From assembly GCA_031426815.1 (NCBI GenBank), contig JASJPG010000008.1, positions 11,175 through 75,174 of the forward strand: 64,000 nucleotides of DNA, read 5' to 3'. Numbering within the stretch: the first letter of the stretch is position 1; each line of letters starts with the position of its first letter. A program made the translations under genes and the position numbers. Under the pieces are notes generated by a model. That model worked only from the letters and a program-made list of their open reading frames with translations. It was not told the DNA's origin and searched no databases. The stretch comes from PFJX01 sp031426815. GTDB lineage: Bacteria; Pseudomonadota; Gammaproteobacteria; Burkholderiales; Thiobacillaceae. Shown here in pieces: positions 9,644-18,511 of the stretch.

Positions 9644-10636
9644 ATGCGAACCTGGATCGTCATCGTCAATTACCGCACCGCCGCGCTGGCGACCGACTGC
9701 CTGCGCTCGCTGGCGCCTCAGGTCGGCGACCTGGCCGGCGGCCGCGTGCTGGTGGTGGATAACGATTCCGGCGACGGTTCGCGCGAGGCGATAGCGGCGG
9801 CCGTTGCCGGCGCGGGCTGGCAGGACTGGGTGCAAGTCTTCGCCGGCGGCCGCAACGGCGGCTTTTCCTTCGGCAACAACATCGGCATCCGCGCGGCGCT
9901 GGCCGCCGCGCCGGCGCCCGAGTGCATCCTGCTGCTGAATCCGGATACCGTGGTCCGCCCCGGCGCGATAAAGGCGCTGGTGGCGTTCATGCGGGCGCAT
10001 CCGCAGGTCGGCATCGTCGGCAGCCAACTCGAAAATGCCACGGGCGGCATCGACTGTTCGGCGCACCGCACGCCCTCGCCGTTGGGTGAGCTGGATGCCG
10101 GCGCGCGGCTCGGTCCGTTGAGCCGCCTGCTTGCGCGCTACGTCGTATCGCCACCGGTGCGCCAACAGGCGCACGCCTGCGACTGGGTATCCGGCGCCAG
10201 CATGCTGGTGCGACGGCGGGTGTTCGACGACATCGGCCCGATGGACGAAGGCTTCTTCCTGTACTTCGAGGAAGTCGATTTCTGCCGTCGCGCCGGCGCC
10301 GCCGGCTGGCAGGTCTGGTATGAACCCAAGTCGCGCGTACTGCATCTGGAGGGCGCATCGACCGGCATCCGCAGCAAGGCGCGTCGCCGCGCCGGTTATT
10401 GGTACGACTCGCGCCGACGCTTCTTCGTCAAACACCATGGCGTCGCCGGCCTGCTGCTGGCGGATACGCTCTGGGCAATCGGCCGACTCAGTTTCCTGTT
10501 GCGCCGGGCGCTGCGCCTGGGCGGTCGCAACGATGCCCATGCCGATCCGCACCGCTTCATGTTCGATCTGCTCTGGGGCGATCTGCGCGCGCTGCTCGCC
10601 GGCCGGCTGCGCGGCATCCGCGCTGGCAAGTCATGA
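9644..10636 (+). CDS. Glycosyltransferase family 2 (rhamnosyltransferase-like)
   Basis: 330 residues. VIVNYRTAALATDCLRSL, VVDNDSGDGS and LLLNPDTVV mark a GT2 of the WbbL/rhamnosyltransferase type. GFFLYFEEVDFCRRA is the characteristic ED-box region. C-terminal basic and hydrophobic residues suggest membrane association. The stop overlaps the next start as ATGA, which implies translational coupling. The rhamnosyl assignment is by resemblance only. Confidence 0.8.
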   Translation: MRTWIVIVNYRTAALATDCLRSLAPQVGDLAGGRVLVVDNDSGDGSREAIAAAVAGAGWQDWVQVFAGGRNGGFSFGNNIGIRAALAAAPAPECILLLNPDTVVRPGAIKALVAFMRAHPQVGIVGSQLENATGGIDCSAHRTPSPLGELDAGARLGPLSRLLARYVVSPPVRQQAHACDWVSGASMLVRRRVFDDIGPMDEGFFLYFEEVDFCRRAGAAGWQVWYEPKSRVLHLEGASTGIRSKARRRAGYWYDSRRRFFVKHHGVAGLLLADTLWAIGRLSFLLRRALRLGGRNDAHADPHRFMFDLLWGDLRALLAGRLRGIRAGKS

Positions 10637-11604
10637 ACATCGGCGTCGTCGTCATCGGCCGCAACGAGGGCGAACGCCTGCGCCGCTGCCTGGAATCAGT
10701 GCGGGCGGATGCGCGCTGCACGGTTTATGTCGATTCCGGTTCCAGTGATTCTTCCGTGGCGCTGGCAAACGGCCTCGGCGTGCAGGTGGTCGAACTCGAC
10801 ATGCGGCTGCCGTTCACCGCCGCGCGCGCACGCAACGCCGGCTTCGCCCGTCTGATGGAAATGGCGCCGACGGTCGAATTTGTCCAGTTCGTCGATGGCG
10901 ATTGCGAAGTTGTGCCCGGCTGGATGGCGCGGGCGGCCGCTTTCCTGGCGGCGTGGAACGAGGTGGCGGCGGTTTGCGGCCGGCGGCGCGAGCGTTTCCC
11001 GCAACGCTCCGTGTTCAACCGCCTGTGCGACCTGGAATGGGATACCCCGTGCGGCGAAGCCAAGGCCTGCGGCGGCGATGCGCTGATGCGGCGCGATGCC
11101 TTCGCCGCCGCGGGCGGTTATCGCGACGATCTGATCGCCGGCGAGGAACCGGAGTTGTGCGTGCGCCTGCGTACGGCGGGCTGGCGTATCTGGCGGCTGG
11201 ATGCCGAGATGACGCTGCACGATGCCGCAATGACCCGTTTCGGCCAGTGGTGGCGGCGCACGTTGCGCGGCGGCTATGCCTACGCCGAGGGCAGCCGCCT
11301 GCACGGTGCGCCGCCCGAGCGGCATTGGGTGGCGGAATCGCGCCGGGCCTGGCTGTGGGGTCTGGGCATTCCGCTACTGGCGCTGCTTTCGCTTCCGCTG
11401 CTCGGCGCTTACGCCGCCGCCCTGCTGCTGGCCTACCCGCTGCAATGGCTGCGCCTGGCAACCGCGCGCGACGGCCCGGCCGATTACCGCGGCCTGCGCG
11501 CCCTGTTCCTGGTTCTGAGCAAGTTCCCGGAAGCGTTCGGCCAGCTGACCTATTTCTATCGCCGCCTGGTCGGCGCGCGGGGACGGCTGATTGAATACAA
11601 GTAA
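10633..11604 (+). CDS. Glycosyltransferase family 2 with C-terminal membrane segments
   Basis: 323 residues. GVVVIGRNEGERLRRCLESV and VDSGSSDSS open the GT2 domain, FVDGDCEV is the DxD site, and GEEPELCVRLR is the ED-like motif. About two hydrophobic helices lie near residues 235-285. The start overlaps the preceding stop by 4 nt. The last bases overlap the start of the broken acyltransferase that follows. Confidence 0.8.
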   Translation: MNIGVVVIGRNEGERLRRCLESVRADARCTVYVDSGSSDSSVALANGLGVQVVELDMRLPFTAARARNAGFARLMEMAPTVEFVQFVDGDCEVVPGWMARAAAFLAAWNEVAAVCGRRRERFPQRSVFNRLCDLEWDTPCGEAKACGGDALMRRDAFAAAGGYRDDLIAGEEPELCVRLRTAGWRIWRLDAEMTLHDAAMTRFGQWWRRTLRGGYAYAEGSRLHGAPPERHWVAESRRAWLWGLGIPLLALLSLPLLGAYAAALLLAYPLQWLRLATARDGPADYRGLRALFLVLSKFPEAFGQLTYFYRRLVGARGRLIEYK

Positions 11605-11836
11605 CGCATCCTCCCGCTTCGCGACTTTGGACGGCTGGCGCGGCATCAGCATCTTGTGCGTGCTGGCGGCGCACCTGTTGCCGCTCGGGCCGCAGGCCTG
11701 GCAACTCAACGCGACAGCCGCGCTGCTGGCGCTGGCGCATCTCTCCACCTTCCACTTCGAGCACCGGTGGATTGCCTTCGGCAGGCGGCTTTCCGGGCGC
11801 ATGCGCGCGAACGCCCTTGCCGCCCGTTCAAGCTGA
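11591..11836 (+). pseudogene. Internally deleted acyltransferase-3 remnant
   Basis: 81 residues from a TTG start. The first ~45 (FATLDGWRGISILCVLAAHLLP) are the classical N-terminus of acyltransferase-3 proteins, including the conserved His. The rest (ALAHLSTFHFEHRWIAFGRRL) looks like the extreme C-terminus of the same family, where a FE...IxLGRRL tail is common. The ~250 central residues with most membrane helices are missing. An in-frame internal deletion is the simplest explanation. It is unlikely to be active. Confidence 0.6.
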
Positions 11837-11846
11837 GGACTTCGTC

Positions 11847-13052
11847 GTGCGCATCACCTATTTCGTCAACCAATATCCCAAGGTCAGCCACAGCTTCATC
11901 CGGCGCGAGATTCTGGCGCTGGAACGGCAAGGCTTCGAAGTGCAGCGCATCGCCCTGCGCGGCTGGGACGGGGAACTGGTCGATGCGGAAGACCTGCGCG
12001 AACGCGAACGCACGCGCTACGTGCTGCGGGATGGCGGCTTCGCGTTGTTGTCGGCGCTGCTGCGCGGCGCCCTGGCGGCGCGCGGCCGCTTCCTCGACGC
12101 GCTGCTGCTGGCCTTGCGCATGGGCTGGCGGGCGGATCGGCCGTGGCCGCTACACCTGATCTATCTGGCCGAGGCCTGCCGCATCCTGCCCTGGCTGCGG
12201 GAATTCGAGTCCGCGCATCTGCATGCCCATTTCGGCACCAACTCGGCGGAAGTGGCCATGCTGGCGCAGGTGCTCGGCGGGCCACCCTTCAGCTTCACCG
12301 TGCATGGCCCGGAGGAATTCGACAAGCCGCAGTTCATCGGCCTGGGCGAGAAGATTCGCCGCGCAGCGTTCGTCGTGGCGATCAGTTCCTTCGGCCGCAG
12401 CCAGCTATTCCGCTGGGTCGGCTTCGAGCATTGGCCGAAGGTGCAGGAGGTGCATTGCGGCCTGGAACGCGCCTTTCACGAGGTGAAGCCGGTACTCATC
12501 CCGGCAGCGCCCCGCCTGGTCTGCGTCGGACGCATCTGCGAGCAGAAAGGCCAGTTGCTGCTGATCGAGGCGGCGGTTCATCTGGCCGCCAAGGGCATCG
12601 AGTTCGAACTGGTGCTGGCCGGCGACGGCGAAATGCGCGGCGAGGTGGAAGCCCTCATCGCCTGCCACGGTTTCGCCAAGCGGATACGGATAACCGGCTG
12701 GATCGATGCCGAGCAGGTCCGCCAGGAAATTCAGGCCGCGCGCGCGCTGGTGTTGCCGAGCTTCGCCGAAGGCCTGCCGGTGGTGATCATGGAGGCCATG
12801 GCCCTGCGCCGGCCGGTGCTGACCACCTATGTCGCCGGCATTCCCGAACTGGTCCGGCCCGGCGAAACCGGCTGGCTGTTTCCGGCCGGTTCGGTCGACG
12901 CTCTCGCCGCCGCGATGCAGGCCTGCCTGAACGCGCCGCTGGAGAAACTGGCGCGCATGGGCGAAGCCGGTTACCGCAGCGTGTTGGCGCGGCACGACAT
13001 CGACATAGAAGCCGCCAAGCTGGCGGCGCTGTTCCGCGAGTCGCGGCCGTGA
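11847..13052 (+). CDS. Glycosyltransferase family 4 (colanic-acid type)
   Basis: 401 residues from a GTG start with GAGG eight bases upstream. VRITYFVNQYPKVSHSFIRREI is the hallmark N-terminus of GT4 enzymes of the WcaL / EpsE-like group. LHAHFGTNSAEVA, FTVHGPEEFD and SFAEGLPVVIMEAMA complete the acceptor and donor sites. It ends with GTGA, overlapping the next gene's GTG start. Confidence 0.85.
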   Translation: MRITYFVNQYPKVSHSFIRREILALERQGFEVQRIALRGWDGELVDAEDLRERERTRYVLRDGGFALLSALLRGALAARGRFLDALLLALRMGWRADRPWPLHLIYLAEACRILPWLREFESAHLHAHFGTNSAEVAMLAQVLGGPPFSFTVHGPEEFDKPQFIGLGEKIRRAAFVVAISSFGRSQLFRWVGFEHWPKVQEVHCGLERAFHEVKPVLIPAAPRLVCVGRICEQKGQLLLIEAAVHLAAKGIEFELVLAGDGEMRGEVEALIACHGFAKRIRITGWIDAEQVRQEIQAARALVLPSFAEGLPVVIMEAMALRRPVLTTYVAGIPELVRPGETGWLFPAGSVDALAAAMQACLNAPLEKLARMGEAGYRSVLARHDIDIEAAKLAALFRESRP

Positions 13053-14227
13053 TCGCGCTCGAAATCCTGCTCGGCGCGCTGGCCGCACTGGCGCTGGTGC
13101 CGGTCTGCGTGCTGCTGCTGCAGATCGTGCTGGCGCTGCCCGCCGCCCGCAGACAACCGCCACCGGACGGGCCGCGTCCGCGCGTGGCGGTGCTGATTCC
13201 CGCCCACAACGAGGCCGACGCCATCGCCTTCACGCTGCAAGCCATCCGCGCCCAGCTGATTGCCGGCGACCGCATGCTGGTGGTGGCGGACAACTGCTCG
13301 GACGCCACCGCCCGGATTGCCGCCGAAGCCGGTGCGGAAGCGATCGAACGCAACGACCCGGCACTACGCGGCAAGGGCTATGCGCTGGAATTCGGTCTAC
13401 GTCACCTGCGCCAGGCCCCGCCGGACGTGCTGCTGATCATCGATGCGGATTGCCGTTTGTATCCGGGCGGCCTCGAACGCCTTGCCCGCCGCGCCGGTGC
13501 CACCGGCTGTCCGGTGCAGGCGCTGGACCTGATGCAGGCGCCGCCGGGCGCGGGCATCAAAACCCGCATCGCCGAATTCGCCTGGCTGGTGAAAAACTGG
13601 GCGCGCCCGCTCGGCAGCCAGCGGCTCGGCCTGCCCTGCCAGTTGATGGGCACCGGCATGGCGTTTCCCTGGGCCTTGATCGGCAACGTAAATCTGGCCA
13701 ATGCCGAACTGGCCGAAGACATGAAGCTGGGCATCGACCTGGCCCTGGCCGGACATCCGCCACAATTCTGTCTCGATGCCCTGGTCACCAGCCGCTTTCC
13801 GGAGACGGCGCGCGCCGCCGCCACACAGCGCACACGTTGGGAGCACGGCCATCTCGGCATGATCACGCGGGAAGCGCCGCGTCTGCTCGGCCAGGCACTG
13901 GCGCGGCGCGATCTGCGCCTGCTCGGCCTCGCGCTCGATCTGGCGGTGCCGCCGCTGGCGCTGCTGGCGAGCCTGATCGCGCTGACCTTTGCGGCAACCG
14001 CGGCCGCCTTCACGGCCGGGCTTTCCGCCCTCCCCTTTCTGCTGGCGGCGACCGCACTCGGCCTGCTGACCCTGGCGATCCTGCTCGCCTGGCTCGGCTG
14101 GGGCCGCCGCGTACTGAGCCTGGGCGCGCTGTTGTCCATACCGCTCTACGTGGTCGGCAAGGCCCCGATCTACCTGAAGTTCTGGACCCAGCGCCAGAAA
14201 GAGTGGGTGCGCACCGGCCGGGATTGA
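13049..14227 (+). CDS. Membrane glycosyltransferase family 2
   Basis: 392 residues from a GTG start overlapping the preceding stop. One N-terminal helix precedes a GT2 domain (VAVLIPAHNEADAI, VVADNCSDAT, LIIDADCRL) with QRTRWEHGH, the Q(R/Q)xRW motif of processive-type GT2 enzymes. Three to four helices follow at the C-terminus. The layout resembles enzymes that start or extend chains on a lipid carrier. It is the last gene before a 295-bp gap holding palindromic repeats. Confidence 0.8.
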   Translation: MIALEILLGALAALALVPVCVLLLQIVLALPAARRQPPPDGPRPRVAVLIPAHNEADAIAFTLQAIRAQLIAGDRMLVVADNCSDATARIAAEAGAEAIERNDPALRGKGYALEFGLRHLRQAPPDVLLIIDADCRLYPGGLERLARRAGATGCPVQALDLMQAPPGAGIKTRIAEFAWLVKNWARPLGSQRLGLPCQLMGTGMAFPWALIGNVNLANAELAEDMKLGIDLALAGHPPQFCLDALVTSRFPETARAAATQRTRWEHGHLGMITREAPRLLGQALARRDLRLLGLALDLAVPPLALLASLIALTFAATAAAFTAGLSALPFLLAATALGLLTLAILLAWLGWGRRVLSLGALLSIPLYVVGKAPIYLKFWTQRQKEWVRTGRD

Positions 14228-14267
14228 GCGGTCGTGCGGCGAAGGCCTCACGCGATTCCGTAGGCCC

Positions 14268-14334
14268 GTAGGAGCGCCTTCCAAGGCGCGATGCTTGTCA
14301 CCCGGAACAATCGCGCCTTGGAAGGCGCTCCTAC
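14268..14334. repeat. Long perfect palindromic repeat, family 1
   Basis: Two 25-nt arms (GTAGGAGCGCCTTCCAAGGC... and its inverse) with a 17-nt spacer form a very stable hairpin. A second member lies at 18436-18498 with the same arms and a different loop. Both lie just after a coding region, so they may act as terminators or mRNA-end structures. The surrounding gap 14228-14522 also holds a TCGGCAAGCCATTGCCGA palindrome near 14347 and a GAGCCATTCGGCTC palindrome near 14385. I see no gene there. Confidence 0.8.
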
Positions 14335-14522
14335 GCGGGGCCTCGTCGGCAAGCCATTGCCGACCAACTCCACCTCCACCGCCATGAGCCATTCGGCTCA
14401 TTTACGCGGCCGCCGCCACGCGAGCGATTGTCATCGGCCCACCCTAACCTGCTTTGCCAAGGCCCGAGCATCGGCTGGGACACATCTCGCAATCCTCACA
14501 GGCAGTTCTTGAGGTCGCCAAT

Positions 14523-15881
14523 ATGCAGACCAATACCCATTTGAACGATCTGGAATTCACCGAAGTTCCACACAATCCCCGCTTAGTCGATCCTGTCGAC
14601 AGGCCTTATAGCGACAGACCCTATAGCGCACCGGCACGGGCCAGAGTCGTATCGTTCTTCACGACGCGGGAAACAGTGGTGCCGCTGCCGCACGTGCTGG
14701 CGGCGCGCTCGACGCTGGATTTCGAGCGCGATGTCTACTGCCTGCTCGGCATTCCCATCGACGCGGCCGACATGGACGATGTCTTGCGCCATGTCCACGC
14801 TGCCGCGCAGCGGAAGCGGCGCTGTTTCCTGTCTACCCCGAATCTGAACTTCCTGATGGGTTGCCAGCGCGATGCGTCGTTCCGCGATTCCCTGATCAAC
14901 AGCGATCTGAACATCGTCGACGGCCTGCCGCTGGCCTGGATGGCGCGGCGCCTGGGCATACCGGTACAGCGTCGGGTCACCGGCTCGGGCATGTTCGAAG
15001 CCTTGCTGGCCGCCAAGCATGCATCCGCGCGGCGATTGTCGGTCTATTTCTTCGGCGGCCGCGACGGCGTCGCCGCGACCGCCTGTCGCAAGCTCAACGC
15101 GGGCGACTTCGGCTTGACTTGCGCCGGCGCGTATTTCCCCGGTTTCGGTTCGGTACAGGAACTCAGCGAGCAGGAGACCCTCGACCGCATCAATGCCAGC
15201 AACGCCGATTTCCTGGTGGTTTCCCTGGGCGCGCGCAAAGGTCAGGCGTGGATCGAACGCAATCGGCAGCGGCTGAGGATACCGGTGATCAGCCACCTCG
15301 GCGCCGTGGTCAACTTCGTCGCCGGCACGGTGAACCGGGCGCCGGCGTGGGTGCAGCGCTTCGGTCTGGAATGGCTCTGGCGGATCAAGGAAGAACCGGC
15401 CCTGTGGTCGCGCTACTGGCAGGACGGCAGCGGCATGTTGCGTTTGATGGCGTTGCGCCTGCTGCCGCACATGGCCTATCTGGGCATCCGCCGCGCCCTG
15501 CCGTTGCGGCGGCCCGAGCATGCCTCGCTCCGCTTGAGCGAAACCGCTGCGGACCACTGCCGCATCGCCATTTCCGGCGCGGTTCCGGATACGGTTAGCG
15601 GCCAGATGCGCGCCGTGTTGCGGGATGCCGCGTTGCTGCGCAGGCATGTCGAGGTCGACCTGAGCGACGCGCATCACCTCAGCCCCGCCCTGTTCGGCTT
15701 GCTGCTGATCCTGCGCAAACACCAGTCCGCGGCCGGCAAATCGCTCCGCTTCAGCGGGCTCTCCCAGCGCATGTACGCGCTGTTCCGCTGGAACGGCGTC
15801 GACTACCTGCTGACGGAACATCCGCCAGCGGCGTCCTTCGCCACGTCCGGACTCGAAACCGCCGAAGCAACCTCGCTGTAA
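14523..15881 (+). CDS. WecG/TagA/CpsF glycosyltransferase fused to a STAS domain
   Basis: 452 residues; start chosen at MQTNTHL with GAGG ~10 bases upstream. Residues ~75-310 form a WecG/TagA/CpsF (GT26) domain: FLSTPNLNFLMGCQRD, VDGLPLAWMARRLG, VSLGARKGQAWIERN and GLEWLWRIKEEP. Such enzymes transfer a ManNAc-like sugar to a lipid-linked intermediate. Residues ~350-435 (HCRIAISGAVPDTV...VEVDLSDAHHLSPALFGLLLILRKH) resemble a STAS domain like those of anti-sigma-factor antagonists. The N-terminal 60 residues appear disordered. The fusion suggests a regulatory or scaffolding contact on the transferase. Confidence 0.75.
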   Translation: MQTNTHLNDLEFTEVPHNPRLVDPVDRPYSDRPYSAPARARVVSFFTTRETVVPLPHVLAARSTLDFERDVYCLLGIPIDAADMDDVLRHVHAAAQRKRRCFLSTPNLNFLMGCQRDASFRDSLINSDLNIVDGLPLAWMARRLGIPVQRRVTGSGMFEALLAAKHASARRLSVYFFGGRDGVAATACRKLNAGDFGLTCAGAYFPGFGSVQELSEQETLDRINASNADFLVVSLGARKGQAWIERNRQRLRIPVISHLGAVVNFVAGTVNRAPAWVQRFGLEWLWRIKEEPALWSRYWQDGSGMLRLMALRLLPHMAYLGIRRALPLRRPEHASLRLSETAADHCRIAISGAVPDTVSGQMRAVLRDAALLRRHVEVDLSDAHHLSPALFGLLLILRKHQSAAGKSLRFSGLSQRMYALFRWNGVDYLLTEHPPAASFATSGLETAEATSL

Positions 15882-15958
15882 CGCAGGGCCGGTAGAGTCG
15901 AGAGGCAGGCTTCGGCGTGCCCCTCGACAACGTTTTTCAAGGCTCAACCAGGCTTTCC

Positions 15959-17500
15959 GTGGCTACCCAAAATCCATTCCCCCGCGCCCTGCTTTCTCGT
16001 TACGCGCTGCTGGCCGGGTTTCTGACCCTCTCTGCCTGCTCGTCCCCGACGCAAGTGGCCCAGCAGCATTACGCGCAGGGTATGACCCTGTTCAAGCAAG
16101 GTGGCAAAGCCGATCTGGTCCAGGCCGACCGCGAATTTCGCAACGCCCTGGAAATCAAGAAGACCCTGGCGCCGGCGATCTACGGCCTGGCCCTGGTGGC
16201 GGAACGTCAGGGTAAACATGCGGAGATGTTCAGCTATCTGAACCAGACCCTGGACCAGGATCCCAACCACGTCGAAGCCCGCATCAAGGTCGGCAAACTG
16301 CTGCTCGGCGCGGGCCAGATCGAGCGCGCCGCCGAGGCCAGCGCCAAGGCGTCGCTGCTCAAGCCGGACGATCTTTCCGCGCAGGCGCTGCAGGCGGCAA
16401 TACGGTTGAAGCGCGGCGATGCCGCCGGTGCGATCGCCCTGGCCGACAAGGTGTTGGCCAAGGCGCCCGACCATGCCGACGCCCTCGAACTGCTGGCCAG
16501 CGAGCGCCTCGTCGCCGGCGACGCCGAAGCCGCCCTGCGCCATGCCGAAGCCGGCCTGAAAAGCCACGCGGACAGCATCGCGCTGCTCGCCATCCGGATT
16601 CAGGCGCTGGAGAAACTCGCCCGCTTCGAGGATGCGGAGCAATCGATCCGCCTGCTGATCGAGCGGCACCCGGAAAATTCCACTTACCCGGGGGCCTTGA
16701 TCCGCTTCCTGGTGTCGCACGACCGCAAGGATGCCGCCGAAGCCGAACTGCGCGCCATCGCCGCGAAGGAGCCGGCCAACACCAAGGCCAAGCTGGAAGT
16801 GGTGCGTTTGCTGCATGCCCTGAAAGGCAGCCAGGCCGCCCGCCGGGAACTCGAAGCGATGATCGGCAAACAGCCTGACGACAATGAATTGAAGTTCGCC
16901 CTGGTCGGCATGTATCAGGCCGCGAACGAACGCCCGGCGGCGATGACGCTGCTCAACGCCATTGCGGCGAAAGCCGGCGACGGCAAGGATGGCCTGACGG
17001 CCAAGGGACAACTGGCGGCGTACCTGCTCGACGCGGGCGACAAGGCGGCCGCGATGAAACTGGTGGACGCGGTTCTGGCCAGGGACAACCGCAATCAGCA
17101 GGCACTGCTGCTCAAGGCCACGCTGGCGCTGGACGAACATCGCGTCGATCAGGCCATCGGCGATCTGCGCGCCCTGCTGCGCGACAGCCCGGATTCAGCG
17201 CGCGCCCTGGTGCTGCTGGGCAAAGCGCACGAAATGCAGGGGGCGCCGGCGCTGGCCGAAGAGCAGTTCGTGCGGGCCTACCAGCTCAGCAAACTGGAGC
17301 CGGCTTTCGGCATCGTCTACGCGGAATTCTTGCTGCGCCAGAACCAGCCCGCGAAAGCGGAAAAACTGCTGGCCGAAATGATCGCCGCCCGCCCGGGCCT
17401 GATTCCCGCCATCAAGCTGTTGGCGCAAGCCCGCTCGAACCAGGGCAACTGGGCCGGCGTGCAGCAGGCGAACGGCGAACTCAAACGGCTGGGGGGCTGA
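15959..17500 (+). CDS. TPR lipoprotein of the PEP-CTERM/EPS locus (PrsT-like)
   Basis: 513 residues from a GTG with AGG six bases upstream; a GTG at 15917 is an alternative. The N-terminus is a lipoprotein signal with lipobox LSAC and Cys27, followed by about a dozen tetratricopeptide units to the end (such as PDHADALELLASERLVAGDAE). It should be anchored in a membrane facing the periplasm and act as a scaffold in export or assembly. PrsT-type TPR lipoproteins accompany exosortase EPS loci in betaproteobacteria. Confidence 0.75.
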   Translation: MATQNPFPRALLSRYALLAGFLTLSACSSPTQVAQQHYAQGMTLFKQGGKADLVQADREFRNALEIKKTLAPAIYGLALVAERQGKHAEMFSYLNQTLDQDPNHVEARIKVGKLLLGAGQIERAAEASAKASLLKPDDLSAQALQAAIRLKRGDAAGAIALADKVLAKAPDHADALELLASERLVAGDAEAALRHAEAGLKSHADSIALLAIRIQALEKLARFEDAEQSIRLLIERHPENSTYPGALIRFLVSHDRKDAAEAELRAIAAKEPANTKAKLEVVRLLHALKGSQAARRELEAMIGKQPDDNELKFALVGMYQAANERPAAMTLLNAIAAKAGDGKDGLTAKGQLAAYLLDAGDKAAAMKLVDAVLARDNRNQQALLLKATLALDEHRVDQAIGDLRALLRDSPDSARALVLLGKAHEMQGAPALAEEQFVRAYQLSKLEPAFGIVYAEFLLRQNQPAKAEKLLAEMIAARPGLIPAIKLLAQARSNQGNWAGVQQANGELKRLGG

Positions 17501-17506
17501 AGGAAT

Positions 17507-17574
17507 GTCGGCAAGGGATTGCCGGCCTAACAAAACCGTTGGCAGAAACAGTAGATCGGCAATCCCTTGCCGAC
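17507..17574. repeat. Paired palindromic repeat, family 2
   Basis: GTCGGCAAGGGATTGCCGGC and ATCGGCAATCCCTTGCCGAC face each other across about 25 nt, so each can fold alone or pair as one long hairpin. Related single copies lie near 727-752, 14347-14367 and 22458-22481. It fills the gap between the TPR and ATPase genes and could work as a terminator or mRNA stabiliser. Confidence 0.7.
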
Positions 17575-17597
17575 GCCACGCACCCTAGGTAAACGAC

Positions 17598-18422
17598 ATG
17601 TACGAAACGTTCTACGGGCTGACCGAAAAGCCTTTTTCCCTGCAGCCCGATGCGGCCTTCCTGTACTTCGGCCGGCGCCATGCGCTGGCCTATTCGATGC
17701 TCGAATATGCCATCGAAAGCCAGGCGGCGTTCTGTGTCGTCAGCGGCGATATCGGCTGCGGCAAGACCACGCTGATCCGCCATCTGCTCGACCATCTGCC
17801 TGCCAACCTCACCGTCGGCCTGGTCTCCGGCCCGCATCGGGAGACCGCCGGCGTGCTGGAATGGGCTTCGCTGGCGCTCGATCTGCCCTACGAAGGCGTG
17901 TCCGGACTGGCGTTGTACGACGCCTTTCAGCGCTTTCTGATCAAGGAGTACGGCGCCGGCCGCCGCGTGCTGCTGATCGTCGACGAGGCGCAGAGCCTGG
18001 CGCCGGATGACCTCGAAGTGCTGCGCATGCTGTCCAACATCAACGCCGACAAGGATCAGTTGCTGCAGATCATCCTGGTTGGCCAGACCCAGTTCCGCGA
18101 CATCCTGCGGCAGCCCGAACTGCAGCAGTTCGCCCAGCGCATCGCGGTGCATTTCCACATCACGCCGCTGGAAGCGGGCGAGGTCGAAAGCTATATCCGG
18201 CATCGCCTCACGCTCGCCGGCAAGCAGGACATCCTGTTCAGCCGGCAAGCTTGCCAGCGCATCGCCGAGGTCAGCCGCGGCATTCCGCGCAGCATCAACA
18301 TCCTGTGCGACACCGCTCTGGTCTATGGCTTCAGCGGCGAAGCGGTGCAGATCGACCACGCCATCGTCGACGACGTGATCCGCGACAAGGAACAGTTCGG
18401 GGTCTTCGGGAACCCGGCCTGA
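17598..18422 (+). CDS. ExeA-type ATPase of the PEP-CTERM locus
   Basis: 274 residues. MYETFYGLTEKPFSLQPDA is the typical N-terminus of the putative secretion ATPase family found at PEP-CTERM loci. Walker A is SGDIGCGKTT (49-58) and Walker B is LLIVDEAQ (125-132, D129 E130). It belongs to the AAA/ExeA-like group and probably energises or gates EPS export. It is the last rightward gene of the EPS cluster. Confidence 0.85.
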   Translation: MYETFYGLTEKPFSLQPDAAFLYFGRRHALAYSMLEYAIESQAAFCVVSGDIGCGKTTLIRHLLDHLPANLTVGLVSGPHRETAGVLEWASLALDLPYEGVSGLALYDAFQRFLIKEYGAGRRVLLIVDEAQSLAPDDLEVLRMLSNINADKDQLLQIILVGQTQFRDILRQPELQQFAQRIAVHFHITPLEAGEVESYIRHRLTLAGKQDILFSRQACQRIAEVSRGIPRSINILCDTALVYGFSGEAVQIDHAIVDDVIRDKEQFGVFGNPA

Positions 18423-18435
18423 GGCCCACAATATT

Positions 18436-18498
18436 GGAGCGCCTTCCAAGGCGCGATGGTTCCAGGCGTTAACAGCATCGCGCCTTGGAAGGCGCTCC
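18436..18498. repeat. Long palindromic repeat, family 1, second copy
   Basis: The arms GGAGCGCCTTCCAAGGCGC and its inverse are nearly identical to those at 14268-14334, but the loop differs. It lies between the convergent ATPase and DsbC-like genes, a natural site for a bidirectional terminator. Conservation of the arms and not the loop points to a dispersed repeat family. Confidence 0.8.
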
Positions 18499-18511
18499 TA
18501 CCCTGCCTGCC

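Noticed and set aside
7604..10552. A ~980-codon leftward frame opposite three glycosyltransferases
   Set aside because: Typical antisense shadow at high GC. The sense genes have DxD and E-x7-E motifs and operon spacing.
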